Below the pieces are notes generated by a model that saw only the letters and a program-made list of their open reading frames with translations, was not told where the DNA came from and did not search any database. A DNA stretch of 64,000 bases from contig NZ_LDQA01000038.1 of NCBI RefSeq assembly GCF_001475935.1, forward strand, positions 1-64,000. The letters run 5' to 3'. Position numbers and translations under genes: made by a program. Of this stretch, positions 28,284-37,857 are shown piece by piece (the stretch's first letter is position 1; every line of letters begins with the position of its first letter). Source of the stretch: Aureimonas ureilytica. Lineage in GTDB: Bacteria > Pseudomonadota > Alphaproteobacteria > Rhizobiales > Rhizobiaceae.

Positions 28284-29482
28284 GCGGCTACCTCATTCCT
28301 CGAAAACAACGTGTCGGACAGAGCCAGCCGGTCCGCGAAGCGCTCGAGCCTCGCGATATCGACATTGGCGAAGGCGACGCGCAGGAAGCGCTCTTGCCCC
28401 GGCCCGAAGAAGGAGCCGGGCAAAACGAGAAGCCCCAGCCGCGCGGCGAGCGCCTTGGCGACCTCCACGTCCGACCGGTTGGGGAACGGGTGCTCGATGA
28501 AAGAAAAATAGGCTCCGATCTGGCGGATCGGCCAGTCCGGCCGCTGCGCCATGGCCCGGCGGAACGCCTCGGCCTTCTCCTGAACCGCGCGTGTCTTCTC
28601 GGCGCGCCAATCGGCGGTCTCGGCCATGGCGGGCGCCAGCGCCACCTGCGCCGGGCGCGGCGCACAGATCTGCATACAGTCGAGGATCGTCTCGGCGGCC
28701 GAAAGAAGCGCGGGACCAGCCGTCATCGCGCCGAGGCGATAGCCCGGAATGGCGAAGGATTTGGAAAAGGAGTAGAGGCCGATCAGATGTTCGCGCCAAT
28801 CCGGCTCGGCAAACAGCGCATGGGGCGCGGTTCCACCCACGAAGTCGCGATAGGTCTCGTCCAGAATGAGATAGAGCCCGCGCCGGCGGCAAAGGTCCAA
28901 GAAGGCGGCAATCGTCTCCGGCGGGTAGATCGCGCCGGTCGGATTGTTGGGCGAGACGAGAACGATCGCCCGCGTCGTGGCATCGATCCGCGCTTCGGCG
29001 GCTTCCACATCCGGCACGAAGCCGTTTTCGGCTTGCGTTTCCAACGCGCGGGGCTCGATGCCCAGAAGCTCCAGCGTCATCTGATGGTTGAAGTACCAGG
29101 GCACGGGCAGAAGCACCGAATCACCCGGTTTCGCCACCGCCATGACCGCAACGAAAAAGGCCTGGTTGCAGCCGGCCGTGATCGCCACGTCGCCCGGCTC
29201 GATCGGCGCGCGGTAGAAACGCGAGCAGTCCTGCGCATAGGCCGTGCGCAGCGCGTCGTCTCCCAAAATCGGCCCATAGCGCGCGGCTGCGGCGTCCGCG
29301 CCCTCCTGCGCCAGCCGGCGCGACAGGGCGTCCGGCGGCGGATCGCCCGGCACGGCCTGGCTGAGATCGACGATGGGGCCACGACTCCCTTCATAGGCGG
29401 CGAGCCAGCCCTTCGCGACGGGGATGGGCGGCGGCAGAACCGCGCGGACCAGAGGATTGGGCTGAGGCAGAGGCGCTTTCAT
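28280..29482 (-). CDS. Pyridoxal phosphate aminotransferase, class I/II
   Basis: A 400-residue fold-type I aminotransferase. The PLP lysine is in YSFSKSFAIPGYRLG, and VSPNNPTGAIY and ILDETYRDF are the usual cofactor-binding blocks. Substrate unknown. It lies between histidine ammonia-lyase (104 bp upstream) and the ureohydrolase (overlap of four bases), so the three are probably co-transcribed. Confidence 0.88.
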   Translation of the reverse strand: MKAPLPQPNPLVRAVLPPPIPVAKGWLAAYEGSRGPIVDLSQAVPGDPPPDALSRRLAQEGADAAAARYGPILGDDALRTAYAQDCSRFYRAPIEPGDVAITAGCNQAFFVAVMAVAKPGDSVLLPVPWYFNHQMTLELLGIEPRALETQAENGFVPDVEAAEARIDATTRAIVLVSPNNPTGAIYPPETIAAFLDLCRRRGLYLILDETYRDFVGGTAPHALFAEPDWREHLIGLYSFSKSFAIPGYRLGAMTAGPALLSAAETILDCMQICAPRPAQVALAPAMAETADWRAEKTRAVQEKAEAFRRAMAQRPDWPIRQIGAYFSFIEHPFPNRSDVEVAKALAARLGLLVLPGSFFGPGQERFLRVAFANVDIARLERFADRLALSDTLFSRNEVAA

Positions 29483-29586
29483 GCGCTTCGTCTTCCATGC
29501 GAGGCCCGGCGGAATCGGGCAAGGACGCGCCTATCCTGTCGGGAGCCGAGGCCGGGATCAAGCGCCGGCCTCGCCCTTATCTGACG

Positions 29587-31119
29587 TCAGCCGAGCGCGG
29601 GAAGCGCGATGGCGGAGGCCGCTTCGGCCACCTGACCGCTGCGCACCATGTCGATCGCCGCTTCCAGATCGGGATGGAAATGGCGGTCGTCCGTCAGAGT
29701 CGGCACGCGGGCGCGAACCAGCGCGCGAACCGCTTCCAGAGGCTGGCTGGAGGCGAGCGCGGGGCCGAGATCGCAACCCTGCGCGGCGGCCAGAAGCTCG
29801 ATCCCGATCACGCCATAGGCATTCTCGACCATGGCGAGAAGGCGGCGCGCGCCATGGGCGGCCATGGACACGTGGTCTTCCTGATTGGCCGAGGTCGGAA
29901 TGGAATCGACGCTCGCCGGCATGGCGCGCTGCTTGTTTTCCGAGACCAGCGCGGCGGCCGTGACCTGCGGGATCATGAAACCGGAATTGAGGCCCGGGCG
30001 GGGGGTCAGGAAGGCGGGCAGGCCCGACAGCGCGGGGTCCACCAGCATGGCGATGCGCCGTTCGGAGATGGAGCCGATCTCGCACACGGCCATGGCGATC
30101 ATGTCGGCGGCGAAGGCAACCGGCTCGGCGTGAAAATTGCCGCCCGACAGCGCTTCGTCCGTATCGGCGAAGATCAGCGGATTGTCGGAGACGCCGTTCG
30201 CCTCGTCTTCGAGGGTTGCGGCGGCTTGACGCAGAATATCGAGCGCCGCGCCCATGACCTGCGGCTGGCAGCGCAGGCAATAGGGGTCCTGCACGCGGGG
30301 ATCGTCCACCCGGTGCGAGTCGCGGATCGCCGAGCCCGCCATCAGCGCGCGCAGCGCCGCTGCCGCCTCGATCTGCCCGCGATGGCGGCGCAGCGCGTGA
30401 ATGCGCGGGTCGAAGGGCGTGTCCGAACCACGCGCAGCGTCCGTCGACAACGCGCCGGTCACGAGCGCGGAATGAAACAGGCGTTCGGCCTCGAACAATC
30501 CGGCCAGCGCGTTGGCCGTAGAAAACTGCGTGCCGTTGAGAAGGGCCAAGCCTTCCTTGGCCGACAGCTCGATCGGCGCCAGGCCCGCCTGCTCCAGCGC
30601 GGTGAGGGCAGGCAGGCGCGCGCCGTTCACAAAGAACTCGCCGACGCCGATCATCGCCGCCGTCATGTGCGACAGCGGAGCGAGATCGCCGGACGCGCCG
30701 ACCGAGCCCTGGCAGGGCACGACCGGAACGAGACCCCGAGCGAGAAGCGCTTCGAGAAGCGCGATCGTCGTACGCGCCACGCCCGACGCGCCCTGGCCGA
30801 GGCTCGCGAGCTTCAACGCCATCATAAGGCGGCAGACGGAGACCGGCATGGGCTCGCCGACGCCCGCCGCGTGGCTGAGCACGATATTGCGCTGGAGGGT
30901 CGCCAGATCCTCGCCGTCGATGCGAACGCTCGCCAGCTTTCCAAAGCCCGTGTTGATCCCATAGACCGGCTCGCCGCGCGCCAGAATGCGCGACACCGCA
31001 GCCGCCGAGGCGTCCACCGCAGGCAGGCAGGCGGGGTCCAGCTCCGGCACGGCGCCGCGATAGATCGCGCGCCAGTCGTTGAGGGTTACGCTGCCAGGGG
31101 TCAGGCGAATCGGGGTCAT
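29587..31119 (-). CDS. hutH: Histidine ammonia-lyase
   Basis: A 510-residue lyase converting histidine to urocanate and ammonia. The MIO-forming triad Ala-Ser-Gly is at 142-144 within [15 protein letters not shown], the same numbering as in the Pseudomonas enzyme. The tyrosine loop VYGINTGFG is at 52-60. The ATG at 31119 follows GGAGAGG; an upstream extension is not conserved. No hutU, hutI or hutG-type formylglutamate genes are adjacent in this window. Confidence 0.92.
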   Translation of the reverse strand: MTPIRLTPGSVTLNDWRAIYRGAVPELDPACLPAVDASAAAVSRILARGEPVYGINTGFGKLASVRIDGEDLATLQRNIVLSHAAGVGEPMPVSVCRLMMALKLASLGQGASGVARTTIALLEALLARGLVPVVPCQGSVGASGDLAPLSHMTAAMIGVGEFFVNGARLPALTALEQAGLAPIELSAKEGLALLNGTQFSTANALAGLFEAERLFHSALVTGALSTDAARGSDTPFDPRIHALRRHRGQIEAAAALRALMAGSAIRDSHRVDDPRVQDPYCLRCQPQVMGAALDILRQAAATLEDEANGVSDNPLIFADTDEALSGGNFHAEPVAFAADMIAMAVCEIGSISERRIAMLVDPALSGLPAFLTPRPGLNSGFMIPQVTAAALVSENKQRAMPASVDSIPTSANQEDHVSMAAHGARRLLAMVENAYGVIGIELLAAAQGCDLGPALASSQPLEAVRALVRARVPTLTDDRHFHPDLEAAIDMVRSGQVAEAASAIALPALG

Positions 31120-31249
31120 GAGCCTCTCCAGACGGGGCGAGATGATGCGGAAAGCATGAAGCCTGCGAGCGATCGGGGGCGGCAAGCCCGGCCCGCCGAG
31201 CCCCGTGCTTGGGCCAATACGCGAAACGCTATCCTATCAAAATCAACAT

Positions 31250-31257
31250 GTATAGAC
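31250..31257. promoter_or_regulatory. HutC-type operator candidate near hutH
   Basis: GTATAGAC fits the HutC-subfamily consensus GT-N-TA-N-AC exactly, inside the partial palindrome ATGTATAGACAT (31248-31259). It lies 131 bp upstream of the hutH start in the divergent region, and a HutC-type repressor is encoded at 34558. Confidence 0.5.
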
Positions 31258-31456
31258 ATATTCATCAGGCTGGACAGGCGAGCGGAATTCGCGGCAAAAC
31301 TTCGACGACCTCCTTCGCAGCCGCCCAAACGGGCAGGCCGGCTCGAGCGGGCGAAACCGATCGCAGAGCGGGCGCGCAAACCAGATGCGCGGACATCGCC
31401 CATCGCGATGGCGCGTTACGGCCTAACTTTTGGGCAATTTCGCAGCTGCACAGAGA

Positions 31457-31493
31457 TTGACACGCCGCGCATGAGTCGGTGTTATGTCTAGGC
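31457..31493 (+). promoter_or_regulatory. Promoter and overlapping HutC-like site before the ABC transporter genes
   Basis: TTGACA (31457-31462), a 17-bp spacer and TGTTAT (31480-31485) form a sigma-70 type promoter. Next to the -10 element, GTCTAGGC (31486-31493) matches the HutC-family consensus at seven of eight positions. Binding there would block transcription of the transporter genes. The remaining bases of 31120-31552 show no gene. Confidence 0.45.
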
Positions 31494-31552
31494 TTATTCG
31501 GGAAGGCGCCGACGGCCCGTCCTGCCCTCTATCTCCACCGCAGGAGACCGGC

Positions 31553-32383
31553 ATGAAAAAACGCATGTTTCTGAAAACGGCGCTCGGCCTCGCCATGGCG
31601 CTGTCGATGCCTCTCATGGCCCATGCCGAGGATGCGCTGGCGCGCGTCAAGGCGGCGGGCGTTCTGAAGGTCGGCACCGAAACCGCCTTCGCGCCCTTCG
31701 ACTTCATCGACGAGGCGGGCGAGCATACGGGCCTCAACGTCGATGCCTTCAACGAGATCGGCAAGGAACTCGGCGTCAAGGTCCAGTGGGTCGAGCTGCC
31801 CTGGGACGGCGTGCTGCCCGGCCTCGAAGCCGGCCAGTTCGACGTGGTGGCGGGCCCCGCCACGATCACCAAGGCCCGCACGGAGCGCTACCGCTTCCTG
31901 TCGCCGGTCGCCGAGGCGACCGTCGCTTTCCTGAAGGCCAAGGGCGACGACAGCATCCAGAAGCCCGAGGATGTGGCCGGCAAGCTCGTCGGCGCGGGCA
32001 AGGCCACCTCGCAGCTGGCGCAGGCCATCGCCTATGGCAAGACGCTGCCCAAGCCGATTGAGACGCGCGAATATGTGGGCTTCAACGAAGCCTATGCCGA
32101 TCTTGCCGCCGGACGCATCGCGGCGGTCGCCAATTCCTTCCCCAACATCGCCTATGTCGCGGAAAAGCAGCCCGACATCTTCGCCGTCGTGAACCCGCCC
32201 TTCGGCCAGAAGAGCTATTTCGGCTTCATCGGCACCAAGAAGGCCGACGATCAGCCCCTGCTCGACGCCATGCAGGCCGCCATCGTCAAGATGAAGAAGG
32301 ACGGCCGCCTCGGCGAACTCCAGAAGAAGTGGTTCGGTGTCACCTTCGAGACGCCCGACGTCGCGCCCGAACCCGCCTTCTGA
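31553..32383 (+). CDS. Polar amino acid ABC transporter substrate-binding protein
   Basis: A 276-residue periplasmic binding protein of the HisJ/GlnH family. A signal peptide of about 25 residues ends at MAHA. The mature part shows GVLKVGTETAFAPFDFID and FDVVAGPATITKARTERYRF, the standard ligand-binding segments. The ATG at 31553 follows AGGAG. Context with hutH and a HutC-type repressor suggests histidine or a related compound. A stem-loop separates it from the permease genes. Confidence 0.92.
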   Translation: MKKRMFLKTALGLAMALSMPLMAHAEDALARVKAAGVLKVGTETAFAPFDFIDEAGEHTGLNVDAFNEIGKELGVKVQWVELPWDGVLPGLEAGQFDVVAGPATITKARTERYRFLSPVAEATVAFLKAKGDDSIQKPEDVAGKLVGAGKATSQLAQAIAYGKTLPKPIETREYVGFNEAYADLAAGRIAAVANSFPNIAYVAEKQPDIFAVVNPPFGQKSYFGFIGTKKADDQPLLDAMQAAIVKMKKDGRLGELQKKWFGVTFETPDVAPEPAF

Positions 32384-32391
32384 TCGAAACT

Positions 32392-32420
32392 CGGGCCGAG
32401 CTGATCCCTCGCTCGGCCCG
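32392..32420 (+). terminator. Stem-loop between binding-protein and permease genes
   Basis: CGGGCCGAG (32392-32400) pairs perfectly with CTCGGCCCG (32412-32420) across an 11-base loop, just after the stop codon. No U tract. The position is the same as that of the hairpin after phnD. Confidence 0.6.
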
Positions 32421-32443
32421 CCTTCCCTTCGAGGACGTCCCTT

Positions 32444-33085
32444 ATGTCGATGCGGCTTTTCGAGCTGATGCTCTGGGCGGCGGGCAATACGCTGCTTCTC
32501 AGCGCCGTCTCGATCGTGATCGGGCTCGCTCTCGGCCTCGTGATCTGCGCCGGCCGCCTGTCGCCGAGCGCGCTTCTGCGCTGGCCGGCGGTCGCCTTCA
32601 TCTCCTTTTTCCGGGGCGTTCCGCTGCTGGTGCAGCTCCTCCTGATCTATAATCTCCTGCCCGTGCTGGGCGTCATGGTGCCAAGCACCGTCGCGGCCCT
32701 GATCGGCCTGTCGCTCTGCACCGCCGCCTATCAGGCGGAAAACCTTCGTGGCGGCTTCGCCTCCGTTCCCAAGGGGCTGCTGGAAGCGGCCGACATGGTG
32801 GGCCTCAACGCTTGGCAGCAGTTCCGGCGCATCCGCGCGCCGATCGCACTGCGCCTCACCATCCCCGCTCTCGTCAACGAAGCGATCCTGATCCTGAAAG
32901 CGTCCTCCCTGATTTCCGTCGTCGGCGTCATCGAGCTGACGCGCATGGCGCAGAATCTGGCGGCCAGCACCTACAAGCCGCTCATGTTCTATGCGGTCGC
33001 GGGCGGGCTCTATCTCGTGATGAACTGGAGTTTGGCCGGCGCGGGCTCGCTCGCCGAACGCCTCGTGAAGACAGGCCGGGCATGA
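32444..33085 (+). CDS. Amino acid ABC transporter permease (HisM/HisQ type)
   Basis: A 213-residue inner-membrane protein with about five helices and the conserved cytoplasmic EAA loop (GLLEAADMVGLNAWQQFRRI). ISFFRGVPLLVQLLLIYN is the typical second-helix region of polar amino acid permeases. The stop overlaps the second permease by four bases, so a heterodimeric channel is likely. Confidence 0.92.
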   Translation: MSMRLFELMLWAAGNTLLLSAVSIVIGLALGLVICAGRLSPSALLRWPAVAFISFFRGVPLLVQLLLIYNLLPVLGVMVPSTVAALIGLSLCTAAYQAENLRGGFASVPKGLLEAADMVGLNAWQQFRRIRAPIALRLTIPALVNEAILILKASSLISVVGVIELTRMAQNLAASTYKPLMFYAVAGGLYLVMNWSLAGAGSLAERLVKTGRA

Positions 33086-33740
33086 ATTTCGACGTCGATC
33101 TCATTCTCAGCCAGCTTCCGGCCATTCTCTCGGGTTTGCGCGTCACGGTGGCGATCTGGATCGCATCCACGCTCGGCGGCCTGATCCTCGGGTTTCTGGT
33201 CGCGACGCTTCGCCAGTTCGGCCCGCTCTGGCTCGGCTTGATCCTGCGTTTCTTCGTGGAGATCCTGCGCGGCACGCCGTTTCTGGTGCAGATCTTCCTT
33301 CTCTATTTCGGCGGCCCGGCCATTGGCCTGCGTCTCGACCCGATCCCCGCCGGGCTGATCGGCCTCACCATCTACGGCGCGGCCTATTTCTCCGAAATCT
33401 TCCGCGCCGGCTTCCGCGCCATTCCGCCTGGACATGTGGAAGCTGCCGAATGCGTCGGCCTCACGCGTGCGCAGATCATCCGGCGCATTCTCCTGCCCGA
33501 GATGACCATGCTGGTCCTGCCGCAATGCGTGAACATGACCATTCTCCTCGTCAAGGAGACGGCGGTTCTCTCGATCATCACCGTGCCTGAAATGACCATG
33601 GTGATCGGGGCTATCGGCTCGCAGCAATATGCCTTTGTCGAAGCGATGTTCCTTCTCGCCCTTTTCTATTGGCTTCTGGTCGAGGTCTGCGGGTGGCTCG
33701 GCCGCTTCAGCGAACGTCGGCTTTCCAAGTTCAGGTTCTC

Positions 33741-33744
<4 letters not shown>
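33082..33744 (+). CDS. Amino acid ABC transporter permease, second subunit
   Basis: A 220-residue permease of the same family, with FFVEILRGTPFLVQIFLLYFG and the EAA loop GHVEAAECVGLTRAQIIRRI. It starts within the stop of the first permease (ATGA) and its own stop overlaps the ATPase start in the same way. Confidence 0.92.
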
Positions 33745-34547
<803 letters not shown>

Positions 34548-34557
34548 GATACGCGCC

Positions 34558-35295
34558 TTGGCGTCTGTGATAGTCGCCCCCCGCCCTTCGCTGCATCAGA
34601 CGATCCTGGCCGAGCTGCGCGGGCGCATCCTGTCGGGCGAATGGCCGCCCGGCACGCAGCTGCCCTTCGAACAGGCGCTTGCCGCGCAGTTCGGCTGCTC
34701 GCGCATGACCGTCAACAAGGTGATGGGCGAACTCGTCTCGGCCGGGCTGATCGAGCGGCGGCGCAAGGCCGGCAGTTTCGTGCGCCGCCCGCAATCCTAT
34801 TCGGCCGTGATGGAGATCGCCGATATCCGCCGCGAGGTGGAGGGACTGGGCCTCGCCTACGGGTTCGAGATGATGCGTCTCGAGCAACGCGAGGCGGACG
34901 TGCAGGACGCCAAGCGCCTCGGCCTCGGCGAGCCACGTCCTGTCCTGTCGATCCTCTGCCGGCACTTCGCCGCGCGCCAGCCCTTCTGCCTCGAAAACCG
35001 GCTGATCGACCTGACCGTCGTGCCGGACGCGGCCGAGACGGCGTTTTCCGCCGCCGAGCCGCCGGGCGCCTGGCTGATGGCGCGCGTGCCCTGGACCAGC
35101 GCCGAGCACACGATCCGAGCAGCGGGGGCCGACGCGCTCACATCGGCTGCGCTTCTGATCCCGCCCGGTACGCCCTGTCTCGTCATCGACCGGCGCACCT
35201 GGAACTCGGATGCGAGCGTCACCGCCGTCGAGATCACCTATCCCGGCGAGGCGCACGAACTCGTCGCGCGCTTCACGCCCTCGCCGGGCGCATGA
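34558..35295 (+). CDS. hutC: HutC-type GntR family regulator (histidine utilization repressor)
   Basis: A 245-residue regulator. The winged helix covers residues 10-75 (ILAELRGRILSGEWPPGTQL, then CSRMTVNKVMGELVSAGLI), followed by a UTRA ligand domain that ends EITYPGEAHELVARFTP, typical of HutC. Urocanate is the usual inducer of HutC. The track start is TTG; a GTG three codons later (34567) is equally possible. It is the last gene of the transporter operon, and candidate operators lie upstream of that operon and near hutH. Confidence 0.87.
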   Translation: MASVIVAPRPSLHQTILAELRGRILSGEWPPGTQLPFEQALAAQFGCSRMTVNKVMGELVSAGLIERRRKAGSFVRRPQSYSAVMEIADIRREVEGLGLAYGFEMMRLEQREADVQDAKRLGLGEPRPVLSILCRHFAARQPFCLENRLIDLTVVPDAAETAFSAAEPPGAWLMARVPWTSAEHTIRAAGADALTSAALLIPPGTPCLVIDRRTWNSDASVTAVEITYPGEAHELVARFTPSPGA

Positions 35296-35299
35296 TCAT

Positions 35300-36709
35300 C
35301 TACCGCCGCACGATCACGCCCGGATTCATCAGCCCCTCCGGGTCGAGGCTCGCCTTGATATGGCGGATCAGGGCGAGCTTGCCGGAGTCGCTCGTCGCCT
35401 CCATCGGCGAGATGCGCTTGGTGCCGACACCGTGCTCGGCCGAGAACGAGCCGCCGCGCCGCTTCACGTCGCGATAGAGAACGTCTTCCACCGCTGCCAT
35501 GCGCGCGGGCTCCAGCGGGCCGGAGCAGTTGAGGATGACATGGAGATTGCCGTCGGCGAGATGCCCGAAGATCAGCGGCTCGAAGGCCCCATCCAGCGCC
35601 TTCAACTCCGTCTCCACCCGCTCGACATAGTCGGAAATCTCGGACTGCGGCAGCGACACGTCGAAGGAGGGCGCGCCGGGATAGGCGTGATAAACCAAGT
35701 CGGTGTCCTCGCGCAGCCGCCAGAGTTCGCGCTCCTGCCGGCTCGACTGGGCGATCAGACCGCTCGCGTCGGGGAAGCGTTCCACCACCGTCTCGAACAG
35801 GGTCTCGAAGGCGGCGGGCAAGCTGCCGTCTTCCGCACCACCGATCGACAGGAGAAGATAGATCGGGGCCGAGCGGTCGATGGCGGCGTCGCGCCAGCCG
35901 AGCGCTTCGGCCGTCAGATCCAGAAACGGCTTCCACATGGCTTCCGCGCCGCGCAGATCGACGCCGGGCATCCGAAGCGCCAGCTGGATCACCTCCAGAA
36001 CGGCCTCGACCGACGGCAGGCCGAACAGCGCCGTGGCGCTCGCCTGCGGCAGCGTGTCGAGCTTCAGGACGGCGCGGGTGACGATGCCGAGCGTGCCTTC
36101 CGCGCCGATCAGGAGATGTTTCAGATCATAGCCGGCGGCGGTCTTCACGACGCGGGTGAGATCGCTCATGACCGTACCATCGGGCAGCACGGCTTCGAGG
36201 CCGAGAATGCGATGACGCATGACGCCGTTGCGGAAGGCCATGATGCCCCCGGCATTGGTCGAAATCATGCCGCCGATCGTCGCCGTGCCGCGCGAGGGCA
36301 GGTCGATGCCGGGCTCCAGCCCATGGCGCGCCGCCGCCTCCTGCACCGATTGCAGCGTCGCGCCGGCCCCGACTGTGACGGTGCGCTCGATCGGGTTGAG
36401 CCGTTCGACCGCGTTCAGGCGTTGGGTGGAGAGAATCAGCTGACCCGGCCGCGACACCGAGCCGCCGACGAGACCCGTACGCCCGCCCTGCGGCACGACC
36501 GAAACTCCCGCCTCGCGGCATAGACAGACGAGCGCGGCGATTTCATCCGTTGTGCCGGGCAGGGCCAGGATGCCGCCCTTCAGATTGTCGGCGTTCCAGC
36601 CGGGATCGACCGCCGCCAGCGCGTCGTCGGTCTTCGCGTTGGACGAGCCCAGAAGCGCGCGGAGCTGGTCTTCGAAACCGGCGGGGAGGGGCAGGGCGGT
36701 GTCGCTCAT
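35300..36709 (-). CDS. FAD-binding oxidoreductase, GlcD/D-2-hydroxyglutarate dehydrogenase type
   Basis: A 469-residue flavoprotein of the VAO family. The FAD-binding part has VVPQGGRTGLVGGSV near 70-84 and GTATIGGMISTNAGG near 140-155. The C-terminal cap ends with FGHLADGNLHVIL, SAEHGVGTKR and DPEGLMNPG, as in D-2-hydroxyacid dehydrogenases. The acceptor and exact hydroxyacid are unknown. The start is fixed by the ATGA overlap with the HisC-like gene; an upstream extension of the frame overlaps that gene and is rejected. Confidence 0.9.
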   Translation of the reverse strand: MSDTALPLPAGFEDQLRALLGSSNAKTDDALAAVDPGWNADNLKGGILALPGTTDEIAALVCLCREAGVSVVPQGGRTGLVGGSVSRPGQLILSTQRLNAVERLNPIERTVTVGAGATLQSVQEAAARHGLEPGIDLPSRGTATIGGMISTNAGGIMAFRNGVMRHRILGLEAVLPDGTVMSDLTRVVKTAAGYDLKHLLIGAEGTLGIVTRAVLKLDTLPQASATALFGLPSVEAVLEVIQLALRMPGVDLRGAEAMWKPFLDLTAEALGWRDAAIDRSAPIYLLLSIGGAEDGSLPAAFETLFETVVERFPDASGLIAQSSRQERELWRLREDTDLVYHAYPGAPSFDVSLPQSEISDYVERVETELKALDGAFEPLIFGHLADGNLHVILNCSGPLEPARMAAVEDVLYRDVKRRGGSFSAEHGVGTKRISPMEATSDSGKLALIRHIKASLDPEGLMNPGVIVRR

Positions 36710-37818
36710 TGCGCGTCCCTCCAGCGGATCAGGGCGGCCAGGAAGCGCTCGCTGTCGGACGCGGTGCCGATCGTCACGCGCAGGAAGCGCTCGAAGCCCG
36801 CCTCGCGCCAAGGCTTGATGATGATGCCCTCCGATAGAAGCGCGGCCGCCGCCTCGGCGCTGTCGCCCCCCGTGTCCACGAACAGGAAATTCGTGCGCGA
36901 GGGCGCGACACGGAAACCAGCCTTCTTTAAGCCTTGAGCGAGCGCCCCGCGCCTCACTTCCAGCTTTGCGACGGAGGCGCGCATCCAGTCCTGATCGGCC
37001 AGCGCCGCGAGGGCTGCGATCTGCGCCGCGCCGTTGACGTTGAACGGCGTTTTCGCCGCTGCAATCGTGCGCGCGAGGGCGGCGTCGGAGGCCAGCGCAT
37101 AGCCGACGCGCAGGCCCGCCAGCCCATAGGCTTTCGAGAAGGTGCGCAGGATCACGAAGGGCAGGCCGGCTTCACCGAGGATGCGCTGTGCATCGGGCAG
37201 CGCGTCGCCGCCATATTCGAAATAGGCCTCGTCCAGGACGAAGAGCGTGCCGAGCCCCTTTGCAGCCTCGGCCAATCGGCGGAGGCCGGCTTCATTCAGC
37301 GCCGGGCCGACCGGGTTCCAGGGCGAGGAGAGAAAGAACAGCGCCGGGCCGTTTCGTAGCGCCTCTTCCAGCGCGGCGAGATCGAAGCCGAAATCCTCGC
37401 GCATCGCGATCTTGCGCACCCGCGCGCCGGCCGCCAGTGGCTCGATCTCGTGCAGGCCGAAGCTCGGGGCGACGGTCAGGACGTCCCGGCCGGGCTCCAG
37501 CGCGGCGCGCGAGATGGCGGCGATCAGCTCTTCCGAGCCATTGCCGCAGACGATGCGATCGGGCTCGGCCCCAAGAAACGCGCCGATCGCCTCGCGCAGC
37601 GCCGTGCAGGCGGGGTCGGCATAGCGCGAGGGGTCGAAGCCTCGAAGCGCTTCCAGGACACGCGGCGAGCAGCCGTCCGGGTTCTCGTTGCTGGCAAGAC
37701 GCGCGATATCGTCACGCCCGCTGGCGCGGCGCGCGACGTCGAGGCTGAGGCCGGCATTGTAGGGCGGCAAGGCCGCGACATGCGGATTGAGGCGAAGACG
37801 GGCATGTGCGTCGCTCAA
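36706..37818 (-). CDS. HisC-like pyridoxal phosphate aminotransferase
   Basis: A 370-residue aminotransferase of the histidinol-phosphate type. ARLASNENPDGCSP, YADPACTALREAIGAFLG and the PLP lysine in LRTFSKAYGLAGLRVGYAL are diagnostic of the family. Its position between a Rieske oxygenase pair and an FAD hydroxyacid dehydrogenase suggests a catabolic paralogue and not the biosynthetic HisC. It ends inside the start of the FAD enzyme gene. Confidence 0.88.
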   Translation of the reverse strand: MSDAHARLRLNPHVAALPPYNAGLSLDVARRASGRDDIARLASNENPDGCSPRVLEALRGFDPSRYADPACTALREAIGAFLGAEPDRIVCGNGSEELIAAISRAALEPGRDVLTVAPSFGLHEIEPLAAGARVRKIAMREDFGFDLAALEEALRNGPALFFLSSPWNPVGPALNEAGLRRLAEAAKGLGTLFVLDEAYFEYGGDALPDAQRILGEAGLPFVILRTFSKAYGLAGLRVGYALASDAALARTIAAAKTPFNVNGAAQIAALAALADQDWMRASVAKLEVRRGALAQGLKKAGFRVAPSRTNFLFVDTGGDSAEAAAALLSEGIIIKPWREAGFERFLRVTIGTASDSERFLAALIRWRDAQ

Positions 37819-37857
37819 GGGTGCGGACTTTCAAGGAAGGAGAAGCGGCGGGCGCCG

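Noticed and set aside
29497-31491. 664-residue open frame on the plus strand
   Set aside because: Antisense of histidine ammonia-lyase, whose MIO triad and length are intact. Composition is Arg/His/Gln-rich with no domain.
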